In this document: positions 25,342 through 36,189 of the stretch, in pieces | Position numbering within the stretch: the stretch's first letter is position 1 | How the letters are laid out: the number at the start of each line of letters is the position of its first letter | Assembly: GCA_009377535.1 (NCBI GenBank) | Contig: WHTV01000008.1 | Coordinates: 1 to 64,000, forward strand | From: Kiloniellaceae bacterium | GTDB lineage: Bacteria; Pseudomonadota; Alphaproteobacteria; Kiloniellales; Kiloniellaceae | DNA: 64,000 nt | Reading direction: 5' to 3' | Program-made: the position numbers and the translations under genes | The notes under the pieces: model-generated | The model's database searches: none | What the model saw: only the letters and a program-made list of their open reading frames with translations | What the model was told of the DNA's origin: nothing

Positions 25342-27783
25342 ATGACGATGACGCAGCTGTTGCGGATTATCGGCCCGGCAGGTCGCGTGACGGCCCGCCG
25401 CAGGATCACCCTCGTCCTTGCTGGCATTCTGGTTTGCCTTGTGTCGCTTGCGGCGCAGGCCAGGACAGGGCCTGAAGCGGCCCGCGAATACTACGAGGCA
25501 GCAACGAAGCATTTTGAGCAGGGCGATCCGCGCGCGGCCGTCATCGAGCTCAAGAACGCGCTCCAGCGCAACCCTGACCATGCCGACGCGCGACTGTTGC
25601 TTGGCGAGGTCTATCTCCAGCTGGGCCACGGCAAGGCCGCCGAGAAGGAGCTGCGGGCAGCCACCCGCCTGGGCCACGAAGCCGAGCGTATCGCCGTCCC
25701 TCTGGGACAGGCGCTGCTGCTGCAGGGCCGCTTCGACGAGGTCCTCGCCGAGTTTGCGGCCGAGGACTTCGCACCGGAGATCGCCCCCGAAATCCTGCTG
25801 CTGCGTGCCGATGCGCATGCCGGCCTCGGCCAGCTGGAGGTGGCGCGGGCGCTCTACGACACGGTGACAGAAAAGAAGCCGGAGGAGGCGCGCGCCTACA
25901 CCGGGCGGGCGCGGCTGGAACTGGCGGCCGGCGACTTCGCCGCCGCAGAGGCACAGGCGGAGGAGGCGTTAGCCCTTGAGCCAGGGCAGACGGAAGCGCT
26001 GCTCGTGCAGGCAGAAGCGCGCCGCGTCGGCGGCCGGCCGGAGGCCGCGCTGGCGCCCTTCAGGGCCGTACTGGACATCGAGCCCATAGCGCCGGCCGTG
26101 GCCGTGCGGGCGCGGTTGGGCTTGGCGGCCGCGCTGCTCGCCCTCGGCCGCGACACCGACGCGGAACGGGAAACCGCGGCAGTGCGTGCAATCGCGCCGG
26201 GACTCCCGCTGGCCGCCTACCTGGAGGCCGTCATCAAGCTCAGGCAGCAGGACCTCGCCGGGGCGCGTCAACTGCTCAACGCCGCGGCTCCGGCTCTGGA
26301 GGATTTCGCGCCAGCACAGTTCCTCTTCGGGATCGTCCACTACGCAGCCGGCGAGCTGGAGACCGCGCGCACCTGGCTCTCGCGGCACCTGAACGCCCAG
26401 CCAGACAATCTGCAGGCGCGCAAGCTGCTGGCTGCCACCCTCCTGCGGCTCAACGCGGTCGAGGAGGCTGTGAAGCTGCTGCGGCCGGCCCAGGCGCAGG
26501 CGCCGGATGACCCGCAGGTTCTGCTGATGCTCGGCAACGCCCAACTACGCAGCGGCCGTGCTGCCGAGGCCTCCACCCTCCTGCAGCGGGCGGCCCAATT
26601 GGCGCCCCAGAATCCTCGGGTTCTGGGTCAGCTGGCTATCAGCCACTTGGCAACGGGCCAGCGTGACGAGGCGCTGGCGGCGCTCAATGCGACCCTGGAC
26701 CTCGACGAGGACGCCAGTGCCATCGCCTACGCCATGGCCTTCGTACATCTCAGGTCTGGTGCCTTCGGCGATGCTTTGCGAGTCGCCCAGGATCTCCGCC
26801 AGCGGTTTCCGCAGAGCGCCGTGGCCGCCAATCTCGAAGGCGGTGCCTACGTCGGCATGGGGCAACTGGAGCGAGCCAGGGCTGCTTTCGAGACCGCCGT
26901 GGCGGTCGACCCTCGCTACCACGAGGCGCGCGCCAATCTCGCCGCGCTCAAGGCTCAAACCGGGGACTTCGCCGATGCCGAAAAGAACTACCAGGAGATC
27001 CTGCAGGCCGACGGATCCAACGTGACGGCATTGATGGGAATGGCCGCGCTGGCCGACCACCGCGGCGACCGAGCAGCCACGCGACGCTGGCTCGACAGCG
27101 CGGTTAGAGCAGATCCCGGAGCCATCCAGCCTGCGCTCGCGCTGGCCGAGCACCATGCGGCCGCCGGCGACGCCGCGACGGCGGTATCGGTATTGGAGGC
27201 CCTTAACAAACACCAGACACACAACCCGCAGGTACTGCTCGCTCTCGGCCGGCTCCAGAGCCAGATAGGACAGATCGTGCCGGCAGTGCAGACCTACCGG
27301 AAGCTGGTCGAGGCGAGCGGCGGCAGCACCGGTGCGCGCCTGCTACTGGCCGAAGCCCAACTCGCCGCGGAAGACCTGGACGCGGCGCGACGCTCCTACG
27401 AAGAACTGCTCAAGGCGGCGGGCGAAAACCCGGTCGTCTGGAACAACCTCGCCTGGCTTTACCATCAGGCCGGTGACCCGCGTGCCGCTGCCCATGCCGA
27501 GCGGGCCCTGGAATTGGCCCCGGACCAGCCGGCCGTGATGGATACGCTGGGCTGGATTCTGCTCGATGACGCGGCGCAGCTGGAGCGAGCCGCGGGATTG
27601 CTTGAACAGGCTCACAAAGCTGCGCCCGGCAGCGGCGACATCGGCTATCACTATGCGGTAGCGTTGCATCGGACCGGCAAGGACGCTGCAGCGCGTGACC
27701 TCCTGCGGTCGCTCCTGCAGGACGTCCAGTCTTTCTCAACGAGGGCTGAGGCCGAAGGGCTGCTGCAGACTCTTACACCGTGA
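25342..27783 (+). CDS. prsT: large TPR-repeat protein, PrsT-like
   Basis: The 813-residue protein has an N-terminal hydrophobic export signal (LVLAGILVCLVSLAAQA) and then about 20 tetratricopeptide repeats with the usual W/L-G-Y-A-F-A-P pattern, such as AVIELKNALQRNPDHADARL and ARAAFETAVAVDPRYHEARA. The size and repeat layout resemble PrsT of PEP-CTERM/exosortase systems, which are linked to exopolysaccharide and exported-protein sorting. No exosortase or glycosyltransferase is nearby, so that role is unproven. It lies between hutI and hutG without obvious link to histidine use. The 287-bp gap before it shows no clear element. Confidence 0.75.
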   Translation: MTMTQLLRIIGPAGRVTARRRITLVLAGILVCLVSLAAQARTGPEAAREYYEAATKHFEQGDPRAAVIELKNALQRNPDHADARLLLGEVYLQLGHGKAAEKELRAATRLGHEAERIAVPLGQALLLQGRFDEVLAEFAAEDFAPEIAPEILLLRADAHAGLGQLEVARALYDTVTEKKPEEARAYTGRARLELAAGDFAAAEAQAEEALALEPGQTEALLVQAEARRVGGRPEAALAPFRAVLDIEPIAPAVAVRARLGLAAALLALGRDTDAERETAAVRAIAPGLPLAAYLEAVIKLRQQDLAGARQLLNAAAPALEDFAPAQFLFGIVHYAAGELETARTWLSRHLNAQPDNLQARKLLAATLLRLNAVEEAVKLLRPAQAQAPDDPQVLLMLGNAQLRSGRAAEASTLLQRAAQLAPQNPRVLGQLAISHLATGQRDEALAALNATLDLDEDASAIAYAMAFVHLRSGAFGDALRVAQDLRQRFPQSAVAANLEGGAYVGMGQLERARAAFETAVAVDPRYHEARANLAALKAQTGDFADAEKNYQEILQADGSNVTALMGMAALADHRGDRAATRRWLDSAVRADPGAIQPALALAEHHAAAGDAATAVSVLEALNKHQTHNPQVLLALGRLQSQIGQIVPAVQTYRKLVEASGGSTGARLLLAEAQLAAEDLDAARRSYEELLKAAGENPVVWNNLAWLYHQAGDPRAAAHAERALELAPDQPAVMDTLGWILLDDAAQLERAAGLLEQAHKAAPGSGDIGYHYAVALHRTGKDAAARDLLRSLLQDVQSFSTRAEAEGLLQTLTP

Positions 27784-27800
27784 GTGCCGGATTGCTATTA

Positions 27801-27825
27801 GCCCGAATACTTGCGCGATTCGGGC
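27801..27825. terminator. hairpin between convergent prsT-like gene and hutG
   Basis: GCCCGAAT (27801-27808) pairs perfectly with ATTCGGGC (27818-27825) around a 9-nt loop, between the convergent ends of two genes. There is no long T-run. Confidence 0.55.
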
Positions 27826-27874
27826 CTTCCTGAACTTGCAAGGGTTGTGCAGCCTTAGCGAGGCATAGCCGAGC

Positions 27875-28711
27875 TTAGGCGGAGTTGGGTGAAGGGAATC
27901 CCTGCGCGTGCAGCTCCACTTCCGCCCAGGCGAGCATGGCATGGACGAGGCCGGAGAGCACCGGGCGGACCTGCGCGGCCAGGTCCTCGCGCAAGCCGAA
28001 GGGCGAGGCCTCGTCCATGTAGGTGCACTGGGTGAGCTCGAGCTGCACGGCGTGGATGCCCTCGGCCGGGTTGCCATGGCTGCGGGTGATGTAGCCGCCC
28101 TTGAAGCGCCCGTTGGCGGCGTGGCTGTAGCCGAGCGGTTCGGCGTCGCGCGCCACCGCCGTCAGCAGGTCGAGCAGGCCGGGCGCCGCGGCCTGGCCGT
28201 CGGCGCTGCCGAGGTTCAGGTCCGGCAGGCGGCCCTCGAAGAAGCGCGGCAGCACGCTGCGGATCGAGTGGGCGTCCCATAGCAGGGCGTAGCCGTGGCG
28301 CGTCTTGATCGCCGCCAGCTCGGCGGCGATGCGGTCGTGGTAGGGCTGCCAGAAGCTTGCCCGGCGCTGCGCCACCTCGGCCTCGTCGGGGGCCTGCCCG
28401 TCGAGATAAATCTCCTCCATGTCGAAGGTCTTCAGCGGGCAGAGCTCGGTGTTGTTGGCCCCGACATAGAGCGCGCGGTTGTCCGGCGCCCGGTTGAGGT
28501 CGATGACATAGCGCGAATGGGTCGCCTGCAGCACGGAGGCATCGAGGTCTTCCAGGAAGTCGTAGAGCTCCGGCATGTGCCAGTCGGTGTCCGGCACGGT
28601 CCTGGCGACCGCGCTCAGGCGCCCTGCGATCTCCGGCGGGACATAGGTGCCGCAGTGAGGCATGGAAACGAGCAGCGGCAGGCTGCCTTGCTTGAAGCGG
28701 TAGGGCTCCAT
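27875..28711 (-). CDS. hutG: N-formylglutamate deformylase
   Basis: HutG hydrolyses N-formylglutamate to glutamate and formate, the last step of the HutF-dependent histidine route. The 278-residue protein has the FGase-family motifs SMPHCGTYVP near residue 15, VIDLNRAP near 68, and LLWDAHSIRS, which holds likely zinc ligands. The ATG at 28711 fits family length and lies downstream of the HutC-type box. Longer frames cross the operator. It is divergent from hutC. Confidence 0.93.
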   Translation of the reverse strand: MEPYRFKQGSLPLLVSMPHCGTYVPPEIAGRLSAVARTVPDTDWHMPELYDFLEDLDASVLQATHSRYVIDLNRAPDNRALYVGANNTELCPLKTFDMEEIYLDGQAPDEAEVAQRRASFWQPYHDRIAAELAAIKTRHGYALLWDAHSIRSVLPRFFEGRLPDLNLGSADGQAAAPGLLDLLTAVARDAEPLGYSHAANGRFKGGYITRSHGNPAEGIHAVQLELTQCTYMDEASPFGLREDLAAQVRPVLSGLVHAMLAWAEVELHAQGFPSPNSA

Positions 28712-28747
28712 GACGTGTTCCTCCGGTGCTGGCCAGGGGGCGCCGCG

Positions 28748-28759
28748 TTGTATATACAA
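28748..28759. promoter_or_regulatory. HutC-type operator between hutG and hutC
   Basis: The perfect palindrome TTGTATATACAA lies 37 bp upstream of the hutG ATG and 69 bp upstream of hutC. This position implies autoregulation of hutC and repression of hutG. Confidence 0.85.
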
Positions 28760-28827
28760 GCTGATATAGACGACGGCGCGGCTGGGGCCAACCTTCCAGG
28801 CCGCGACGCGCGACGCCGAGCCCAGCA

Positions 28828-29577
28828 ATGGACGGACCCTCCCGCCCCATGGCCGCCACCGCCGATCCGCCGCTTTACCAGCAGGTGAAGGACTACATCG
28901 TCGGGCGCATCCTCGCCGGCGACTGGCCGGAAGGCGCCCGCGTCCCCTCGGAGCACGAGCTGACCCGCGAGCAGGAAGTCAGCCGCATGACGGTGCACCG
29001 GGCGCTGCGCGAACTGACCGCGGAAGGCTGGCTGGAGCGGGTGCAGGGCGCCGGCACCTACGTCGCGCCGCCCAAGCCGCAGTCGGAAGTCCTCGCCATC
29101 CGCAACATCGCCGAGGAGATCCGCGCCCGCGGCCACGAACACAGCGCCGACCTCTGCCTGCTGCGCCGTGAGCGCGCCCGGGCGCTGGAGGCCAAGCTGC
29201 TCGGCCTGGAGCGCGGCGAGTTCCTCTTCCACTCCCTCATCGTGCACCGCGAGAACGGGCTGCCGGTGCAGCTGGAGGACCGCTACGTGAACCCGGCCGC
29301 CGCGCCCGACTACCTGAGCCAGGACTTCACGGCGATCACCCCGCACCAGTACCTGCAGGACACCGCGCCGCTCAGCGAGGCCGAGCACGTGGTGATGGCG
29401 GTGATGCCTTCGCCGGAGGAGCGCAAGCTGCTGGCCATGCAGCCGGGCGAGGCCTGCCTGCTGCTGCGCCGCCAGACCTGGTCGGCCGGGGTGCCGGTCA
29501 CCTGGGCGCGCCTGCTGCACCCGGGCGAGCGCTACCGCCTCGGCGGCCGCTTCACGGCCCAGGGAGCGAGAGGCTAG
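28828..29577 (+). CDS. hutC: HutC, GntR-family repressor of histidine utilisation
   Basis: HutC represses hut genes and is released by urocanate in well-studied proteobacteria. The 249-residue protein has a GntR winged helix (YQQVKDYIVGRILAGDWPEG, then RMTVHRALRELTAEGWLERV, about residues 17-75) and a UTRA ligand domain (about 95-235) with FLFHSLIVHRENGLPVQLED. The ATG at 28828 was used; an ATG at 28849 is possible. It lies next to hutG and its own palindromic box. It is the best candidate to bind all the TTGTATATACAA sites in this window. Confidence 0.92.
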   Translation: MDGPSRPMAATADPPLYQQVKDYIVGRILAGDWPEGARVPSEHELTREQEVSRMTVHRALRELTAEGWLERVQGAGTYVAPPKPQSEVLAIRNIAEEIRARGHEHSADLCLLRRERARALEAKLLGLERGEFLFHSLIVHRENGLPVQLEDRYVNPAAAPDYLSQDFTAITPHQYLQDTAPLSEAEHVVMAVMPSPEERKLLAMQPGEACLLLRRQTWSAGVPVTWARLLHPGERYRLGGRFTAQGARG

Positions 29578-29636
29578 GCCGCAGCCAGGAACCAACGTCA
29601 CCGCCCCATCGTTTTCTCCCGAGGGAGGGCAATGCC

Positions 29637-30116
29637 ATGCGTTCAGTCGCTCTATCCTTGTCCGCCGGACTTCTGTCGGTCCTCTGCTCCGGCGCCGCAA
29701 CGGCGCAGGCCGAGCCGCTGGCGGAGAGCTTGGTCGGCACCTGGACCTGCGAATCGAGGGAGGGCGAGAACGACGTCGCCATGACGCTGAACTACCGGCG
29801 CAGCGACGACTGGCTGATCGGCGAGATGAAGGAAGACAACGGCGCCGCCCTGCTCGACGTCTGGCTCGACGAGGGCCCGAATGCACTGGTGCTGCGCCGC
29901 ATCCTCTCCTACGACGCGACCATCGAGATGACGGTGGTCCAGGAATCCCCGACCTGGCTGAAGCTGCAAGGCGAGATGCATCACACCCTCGGCTCCACGG
30001 CCAAGGTGCGCGAGGAGATCCGCTTCACCGGCACGGAGGCGTTCCACGCGGTCTGGGAAGCCGACAGCGGCGACGGCTGGGAGCTCATCCTCGTGCGCAA
30101 CTGCAAGCGGATTTAG
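29637..30116 (+). CDS. hypothetical secreted protein
   Basis: The 159-residue protein begins with a signal peptide (ALSLSAGLLSVLCSGAATAQA). The mature part opens LVGTWTCESREGENDVAMTL and ends ELILVRNCKRI, with two cysteines that could pair and beta-rich sequence like small lipocalin-like or DUF1579-like proteins. The family is not firmly recognised. A good ribosome site (GAGGGAGGG) precedes the ATG. It lies 59 bp after hutC and 158 bp before hutU; a hairpin at 30133-30155 follows it and may end the hutC transcript. Confidence 0.6.
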   Translation: MRSVALSLSAGLLSVLCSGAATAQAEPLAESLVGTWTCESREGENDVAMTLNYRRSDDWLIGEMKEDNGAALLDVWLDEGPNALVLRRILSYDATIEMTVVQESPTWLKLQGEMHHTLGSTAKVREEIRFTGTEAFHAVWEADSGDGWELILVRNCKRI

Positions 30117-30232
30117 CCGTCCGCTGAAGAGCGGTTCGAGCGCGCGTCTCGAACCACGAGGTCAATTCGGGAACCGCAGCTCGGCAGGCTGTCGGATCTC
30201 GGCCGCTTACCCCGTCGACTCCCGGCGCGAGG

Positions 30233-30244
30233 TTGTATATACAA
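30233..30244. promoter_or_regulatory. HutC-type operator before hutU
   Basis: TTGTATATACAA, a perfect palindrome extended by one base pair on each side, lies 30 bp upstream of the hutU ATG. It would control hutU and probably the TRAP genes behind it. Confidence 0.85.
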
Positions 30245-30274
30245 CTTGGCTCTGCCTTCCGGAGGACTGCCGCC

Positions 30275-31957
<1,683 letters not shown>

Positions 31958-32008
31958 GGCAACGCCTTTGCGTGACACTGATTGGGGCAACTTACAGGGA
32001 GAACAGTA

Positions 32009-33124
32009 ATGGAAAGACGTGCGTTTCTGAAAGCCGGCGGCAGCGGCGTCGCCGCCGGCGCCGCCACGCTTGCCGCGGGCGGCCTGGCCGCGCCGGCCAT
32101 CGCCCAGGGCGTCCTGCAGTGGAAGATGGTGACAGCCTGGCCGAAGAACCTGCCGGGGCCGGGCGTTGCCGCGCAGCTGCTGGCCGACCGCATCACCGCA
32201 CTGTCCGGCGGCCGCATCGAGGTGAAGCTCTACGCGGCCGGCGAGCTGGTGCCGGGACCGGGCGTGTTCGACGCAGTCTCCGAAGGCACCGCCGAGCTCT
32301 ACCACGCGGTGCCGGCCTATTGGGGCTCCAAGTCCAAGGGCATCCTGCTGTTCGGCTCACAGCCTTTCGGCCTGCGCGCCGACGAGCAGGTCGGCTGGCT
32401 GGCCCATGGCGGCGGCCAGGCGCTCTACGACGAGATCTACGCCCGCTTCGGCCTCAAGCCCTTCCTCTGCGGCAATTCCGGCCCGCAGTGGGCGGGCTGG
32501 TTCCGCAAGGAGATCAACTCCGTCGACGACCTGAAGGGCCTGCGCTTCCGCACCACGGGCCTCGCTTCGGAGATGTGCGCCAAGCTCGGCATGGCGGTAC
32601 AGGCCATGAGCGGGCGCGACATGTTCCAGGCCCTGCAGTCCGGCGCGCTGGACGCCGGCGAGTTCATCGGCCCCTGGTCCGATTCCGCCCTCGGCTATTA
32701 CCAGGTGGCCAAGAACTACTACTGGCCAGGCGTCGGCGAGCCCTCCTCCGCCGAGGAATGCGCCGTCAACATGCAGGCTTACGAGGCGCTGCCCGAAGAT
32801 CTCAAGCAGGCCGTCAGCTACGCCTGCTCGTCGCTCTACAACGACGTCTGGACCGAGTACTCCACCAAGCACGCCCAGGCGCTGCAGCAGCTGGTGGCCG
32901 AGCAGGGCGTCGTGGTGAAGAAGCTGCCCGACGACGTGATGGTGGCGATGGGCAACGCCGCCGGCGAGGTCATCGCCGATCTGCGCGAGGACAGCGACGA
33001 GCTGGTCAAGCGCATCACGGAGAGCTTCCTCACCTATCGCGCGTCGATCGCCGACTACATGGTCTATGCCGACAACGGGCAGATGAACGCCCGCGCGCTG
33101 GACTACAAGTACGGTCAAGGCTAA
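32009..33124 (+). CDS. TRAP transporter substrate-binding protein (DctP family)
   Basis: The 371-residue protein has a Tat-type signal (RRAFLKAGGSG then AAPAIAQ), so it probably folds in the cytoplasm before export. The body has the DctP layout of the mannitol/chloroaromatic subgroup: WPKNLPGPG, GELVPGPGVFDAVSEGTAE, LKGLRFRTTG with the carboxylate-binding Arg, and ALQSGALDAGEFIGPW. It lies 51 bp after hutU with no clear terminator between, and a palindromic repeat separates it from the membrane subunits. By context its ligand may be urocanate or another imidazole acid. Confidence 0.9.
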   Translation: MERRAFLKAGGSGVAAGAATLAAGGLAAPAIAQGVLQWKMVTAWPKNLPGPGVAAQLLADRITALSGGRIEVKLYAAGELVPGPGVFDAVSEGTAELYHAVPAYWGSKSKGILLFGSQPFGLRADEQVGWLAHGGGQALYDEIYARFGLKPFLCGNSGPQWAGWFRKEINSVDDLKGLRFRTTGLASEMCAKLGMAVQAMSGRDMFQALQSGALDAGEFIGPWSDSALGYYQVAKNYYWPGVGEPSSAEECAVNMQAYEALPEDLKQAVSYACSSLYNDVWTEYSTKHAQALQQLVAEQGVVVKKLPDDVMVAMGNAAGEVIADLREDSDELVKRITESFLTYRASIADYMVYADNGQMNARALDYKYGQG

Positions 33125-33146
33125 GGGGTCGGCCATACATACACCA

Positions 33147-33266
33147 CTGTCGTCCCGGAGCTTGTCTCCGGGACCTATTGGCGCTGGCAAGTCGCGATGT
33201 CCTACTAGACGGGCATCGATGGAACGGCTAGGTCATGGGTCCCGGCAGCAAGTGCCGGGACGACAG
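33147..33266. repeat. dispersed palindromic repeat with two hairpins
   Basis: CTGTCGTCCCGG at the left end is matched by CCGGGACGACAG at the right end. Each end also makes its own hairpin (TCCCGGAGCTTGTCTCCGGGA and TCCCGGCAGCAAGTGCCGGGA, read in parts). The plan matches the element at 15392-15488. It lies inside the TRAP operon between the binding protein and the small permease genes. Confidence 0.75.
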
Positions 33267-33319
33267 CTTTAGGTGTGGCAAGGGCGACGCGTCGGAGACC
33301 GGTTGCTCGGGGACAAAAC

Positions 33320-33826
33320 ATGCAGCTCTGGATTTCCCGGCTCGAGGCCGTGAACGCCGCGGTCGGCGGGGTGGTGCGCTGGCTGGCGCTGACCATGGTG
33401 CTGCTGCAGTTCGCGGTGGTGGTGCTGCGCTACGTCTTCGGCATCAGCTACATCTTCCTCAACGAAAGCGTGCTCTATATGCATGCGACGCTCTTCATGC
33501 TGGGCGCCGGCTACACCCTGCTGGCGGACGCCCACGTGCGCGTCGATATCTTCTACAGCGGCCTGCCCGCGCGCGGGCGCGCCGCGGTCGACCTGGCGGG
33601 CGCGCTCGGCTTCCTGCTGCCGTCGATGCTGATGGTCGCCTGGTTCACCTGGCCCTCGGTGCGCAACGCCTGGAACGTGCTGGAAGGTCCCATCTCGGTC
33701 GGCGGCATCCCCGCCTCCTTCCTCCTGAAGTCTCTGATCCCTGCGTTTTGCGCCCTGCTCATCATCCAGGGCCTCGCCGGTGCCCTCGGCGACCTGCTGC
33801 GCCTCAGGGCGAAACGCGCGGCATGA
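33320..33826 (+). CDS. TRAP transporter small permease (DctQ family)
   Basis: The 168-residue protein has four hydrophobic helices, as expected for DctQ. The motif NESVLYMHATLFMLGAGYTL, read in part, and ADAHVRVDIFYSGLP in the middle are typical of the family. Its stop overlaps the start of the large permease (ATGA), so the two are translationally coupled. The membrane complex works with the DctP-like protein to drive sodium-dependent uptake. Confidence 0.92.
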   Translation: MQLWISRLEAVNAAVGGVVRWLALTMVLLQFAVVVLRYVFGISYIFLNESVLYMHATLFMLGAGYTLLADAHVRVDIFYSGLPARGRAAVDLAGALGFLLPSMLMVAWFTWPSVRNAWNVLEGPISVGGIPASFLLKSLIPAFCALLIIQGLAGALGDLLRLRAKRAA

Positions 33827-35385
33827 CCGAGTACCTCGACCTGCTGATGTTCGCGGCGCTGATCGGCGCCATCCTGCTCGGCTACCCGGTCTCCTTCACG
33901 CTGACCGGCGTGGCCGTGGTTTTCGCAGGCCTCGGCTGGGCGCTCGGCCTCTTCAACGTCTCGCTGCTGGGTGCGCTCGGCCAGCGCATCTTCGGCATCA
34001 TGACCAACGAGGTGCTGATCGCCATTCCGCTCTTCGTCTTCATGGGCGTAGTGCTGCAGCAGAGCCGCATCGCCGAGGAACTGCTGGAGACCATGGCCCG
34101 CCTCTTCGGCAGACTGCGCGGCGGGCTCGGCGTTTCCGTCATCCTGGTAGGCGGCCTGCTGGCCGCCTCCACCGGCATCGTCGGCGCCACCGTCGTCGCC
34201 ATGGGCATGATCGCCCTGCCCGCCATGCTGCGCAACGGCTACAACCCGCGCCTCGCCTCCGGCGTGGTCTGCACCGCCGGCACCCTGGGCCAGATCATCC
34301 CGCCCTCGACGCTGCTCATCATTCTCTCCGACGTGATGTCGAATGCCTACCAGCAGGCGCAGTTCCGCAGGGGCCTCTTCACCATCGACACCATTTCCGT
34401 CGGCCAGACCTTCGCCGCCGCGCTGGTGCCTGGCCTCATGCTGGTGGTGATCTACACCGGCTACATGCTGGTGAAAGCCTGGGTCTCGCCCAAGTCGGCA
34501 CCGGCCATGGCGGTGCCGGCCGAGCGTCCGGGCAGCGCCGCGGTGCTGCACGCCCTGCTGCCGCCGCTGCTGCTCATCGTGGCGGTGCTGGGCTCCATCC
34601 TCGGCGGCGTCGCCACGCCGACCGAATCGGCTTCGGTCGGCGCCATCGGCGCCCTGCTGCTGGCCGCCACCCGGCAGGGCGGCTCCCAAGGCGGCTCGGC
34701 CAAGCCGATCTATCTGGGCGCCGGCGCGCTGCTGGCGCTCGCCATTCTCGCCCGCATCGCGCCGATACGCCTGCAGCGCGGCGACGCCGCCACCGCCGAC
34801 TGGCTGCTCGGCGCCCTCGCCGTGATCCTCGTCGCAGTGGCTGCGGCCGCCATCGGCCTGGCGCTGAAGCGGGCCTGGCGCGCCGACCTGCTGAAGCCGG
34901 TGATGACCTCGACCCTCACCATCACCGCCATGATCTTCGCCACCATCATCACCGCCAGCGTGTTCTCGCTGGTGTTCCGGGGCCTTGGCGGCGACGAGCA
35001 TGTCGAGGCGATCATCGCCGCCATGCCGGGCGGCGCCGACGGCGCTTTGTTCTTCGTCATGGCTCTCATCTTCGTGCTCGGCTTCTTCCTCGATTTCGTC
35101 GAGATATCCGTCATCCTCCTGCCACTGGTGGCACCGCTGCTGATCTTCATGGGACACGACCCGATCTGGCTGTCCGTCCTCATCGCCATCAACCTGCAGA
35201 CCAGCTTCCTGACCCCGCCTTTCGGCTTCTCGCTGTTCTATCTGCGCGGCGCCGCGCCCAAGGAGATCACGACCGGCCAGATCTACGCCGGCGTGGTGCC
35301 CTTCATCGGCCTGCAGATCCTCGCCATGGCGCTGCTGTGGCTGTGGGAGCCCCTGGCCACGGCCGTCCCCGCCTGGCTTTTCTGA
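33823..35385 (+). CDS. TRAP transporter large permease (DctM family)
   Basis: The 520-residue protein has about 12-13 hydrophobic helices and DctM motifs including LIAIPLFVFMGVVL, GVVCTAGTLGQIIPPSTLLII and LTPPFGFSLFYLRG. It is longer than the usual 425-450 residues because a block of about 80 residues with two extra helices (near 290-360) separates the halves; this is normal for the mannitol/chloroaromatic subgroup. The start ATG lies within the end of the small permease gene. It completes a three-part TRAP system downstream of hutU. Confidence 0.93.
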   Translation: MTEYLDLLMFAALIGAILLGYPVSFTLTGVAVVFAGLGWALGLFNVSLLGALGQRIFGIMTNEVLIAIPLFVFMGVVLQQSRIAEELLETMARLFGRLRGGLGVSVILVGGLLAASTGIVGATVVAMGMIALPAMLRNGYNPRLASGVVCTAGTLGQIIPPSTLLIILSDVMSNAYQQAQFRRGLFTIDTISVGQTFAAALVPGLMLVVIYTGYMLVKAWVSPKSAPAMAVPAERPGSAAVLHALLPPLLLIVAVLGSILGGVATPTESASVGAIGALLLAATRQGGSQGGSAKPIYLGAGALLALAILARIAPIRLQRGDAATADWLLGALAVILVAVAAAAIGLALKRAWRADLLKPVMTSTLTITAMIFATIITASVFSLVFRGLGGDEHVEAIIAAMPGGADGALFFVMALIFVLGFFLDFVEISVILLPLVAPLLIFMGHDPIWLSVLIAINLQTSFLTPPFGFSLFYLRGAAPKEITTGQIYAGVVPFIGLQILAMALLWLWEPLATAVPAWLF

Positions 35386-35565
35386 CCGCCGCCGACATCA
35401 CGGGCGGGAACCTTTGCGTGCCTGCGGCGTTGTTTCGTTCGACTCCCGTCTGTGACACCTTCCCCTCCAGCGGGAGCAGCAGTTTGCCTGTGCAAGCTGC
35501 GCGAGCTCGACCAGGTCACCGGGCTTCCCCCCAGGCCCCGCAACCGACCGAAGCTCCTATTGAGG

Positions 35566-35604
35566 CCCCTCGAAATCCGCCACCCCCGGCGGCTTTTCGA
35601 GGGG
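35566..35604. terminator. compound hairpin after the TRAP operon
   Basis: CCCCTCGAAA (35566-35575) pairs with TTTCGAGGGG (35595-35604), and an inner CCGCC/GGCGG stem can form in the loop. It lies in the 385-bp stretch 35386-35770, which has no other supported feature. There is no strong T-run, so it could also be a repeat element. Confidence 0.55.
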
Positions 35605-35770
35605 TTCTCGCGCTCTGGAGCCGGATTCAAGCCGCTGAATCAAGACTCTAGAACACAGAAATGACTCAGCCGCGCGATCATCCCAACCCTATTTTGCCGT
35701 TGGAGTTGCCCGCCCCGATTCGCCGGGGTCGTCAACAAGACGCAGACCGCCAGATCAGGGGGAAATCGGC

Positions 35771-36115
35771 TTGCGCCCAGCTAGAGCGACGGTCGTTGGC
35801 GCGGTTTCCGCGCTGGCAATGGTGTTTTCGGTCCAACAGGGCGAACACGGTCCGCTTGTGGTCTACAAGCTGCAGGTTCCCGGTACGGCGGCGCCCACCC
35901 GGACCCCGCCGGTTCCGGCCACACCCGCGCCACCGGCAGAGGCGGCGGCACTCGAGACGATTTTCCGGGTCGTCGAGAACGGCCGGGTCGGCACGACGAT
36001 GATCCACGAGGAGACGGGTGACAGCCTGACCTTGAAGCAGATCAGCGACGAGATCGCCTGGCGGCGCGATACCGCCGAAAAGCTGCGCCAGGTTCCCATC
36101 GCCCCCCGCTTCTGA
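35771..36115 (+). CDS. hypothetical protein
   Basis: I do not recognise this 114-residue protein. It may start at the TTG at 35771, with AGGGGGAAA upstream. It has an N-terminal weakly hydrophobic segment, a Pro- and Ala-rich middle (TPPVPATPAPPAEA) and a hydrophilic C-terminal part (ETIFRVVENGRVGTTMIHEE) that looks like a folded small domain. It could be anchored or secreted. The neighbouring DUF1194 gene begins 74 bp later on the same strand. Confidence 0.5.
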   Translation: MRPARATVVGAVSALAMVFSVQQGEHGPLVVYKLQVPGTAAPTRTPPVPATPAPPAEAAALETIFRVVENGRVGTTMIHEETGDSLTLKQISDEIAWRRDTAEKLRQVPIAPRF

Positions 36116-36189
36116 GCCGCGCAGCAATCGCCCGGCTGCCGCCCATCGCCTCGCTATCGGACCTTGGCAAAGCCGGCTAGACTTGCCGC

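Noticed and set aside
33823-35385. Frameshift or fusion in the TRAP large permease
   Set aside because: The extra block of about 80 residues is in frame and hydrophobic and is usual in the mannitol/chloroaromatic subgroup.
35452-35664. 70-residue open frame after the TRAP operon
   Set aside because: It spans the compound hairpin at 35566-35604, is Pro/Arg-rich and has no ribosome site.
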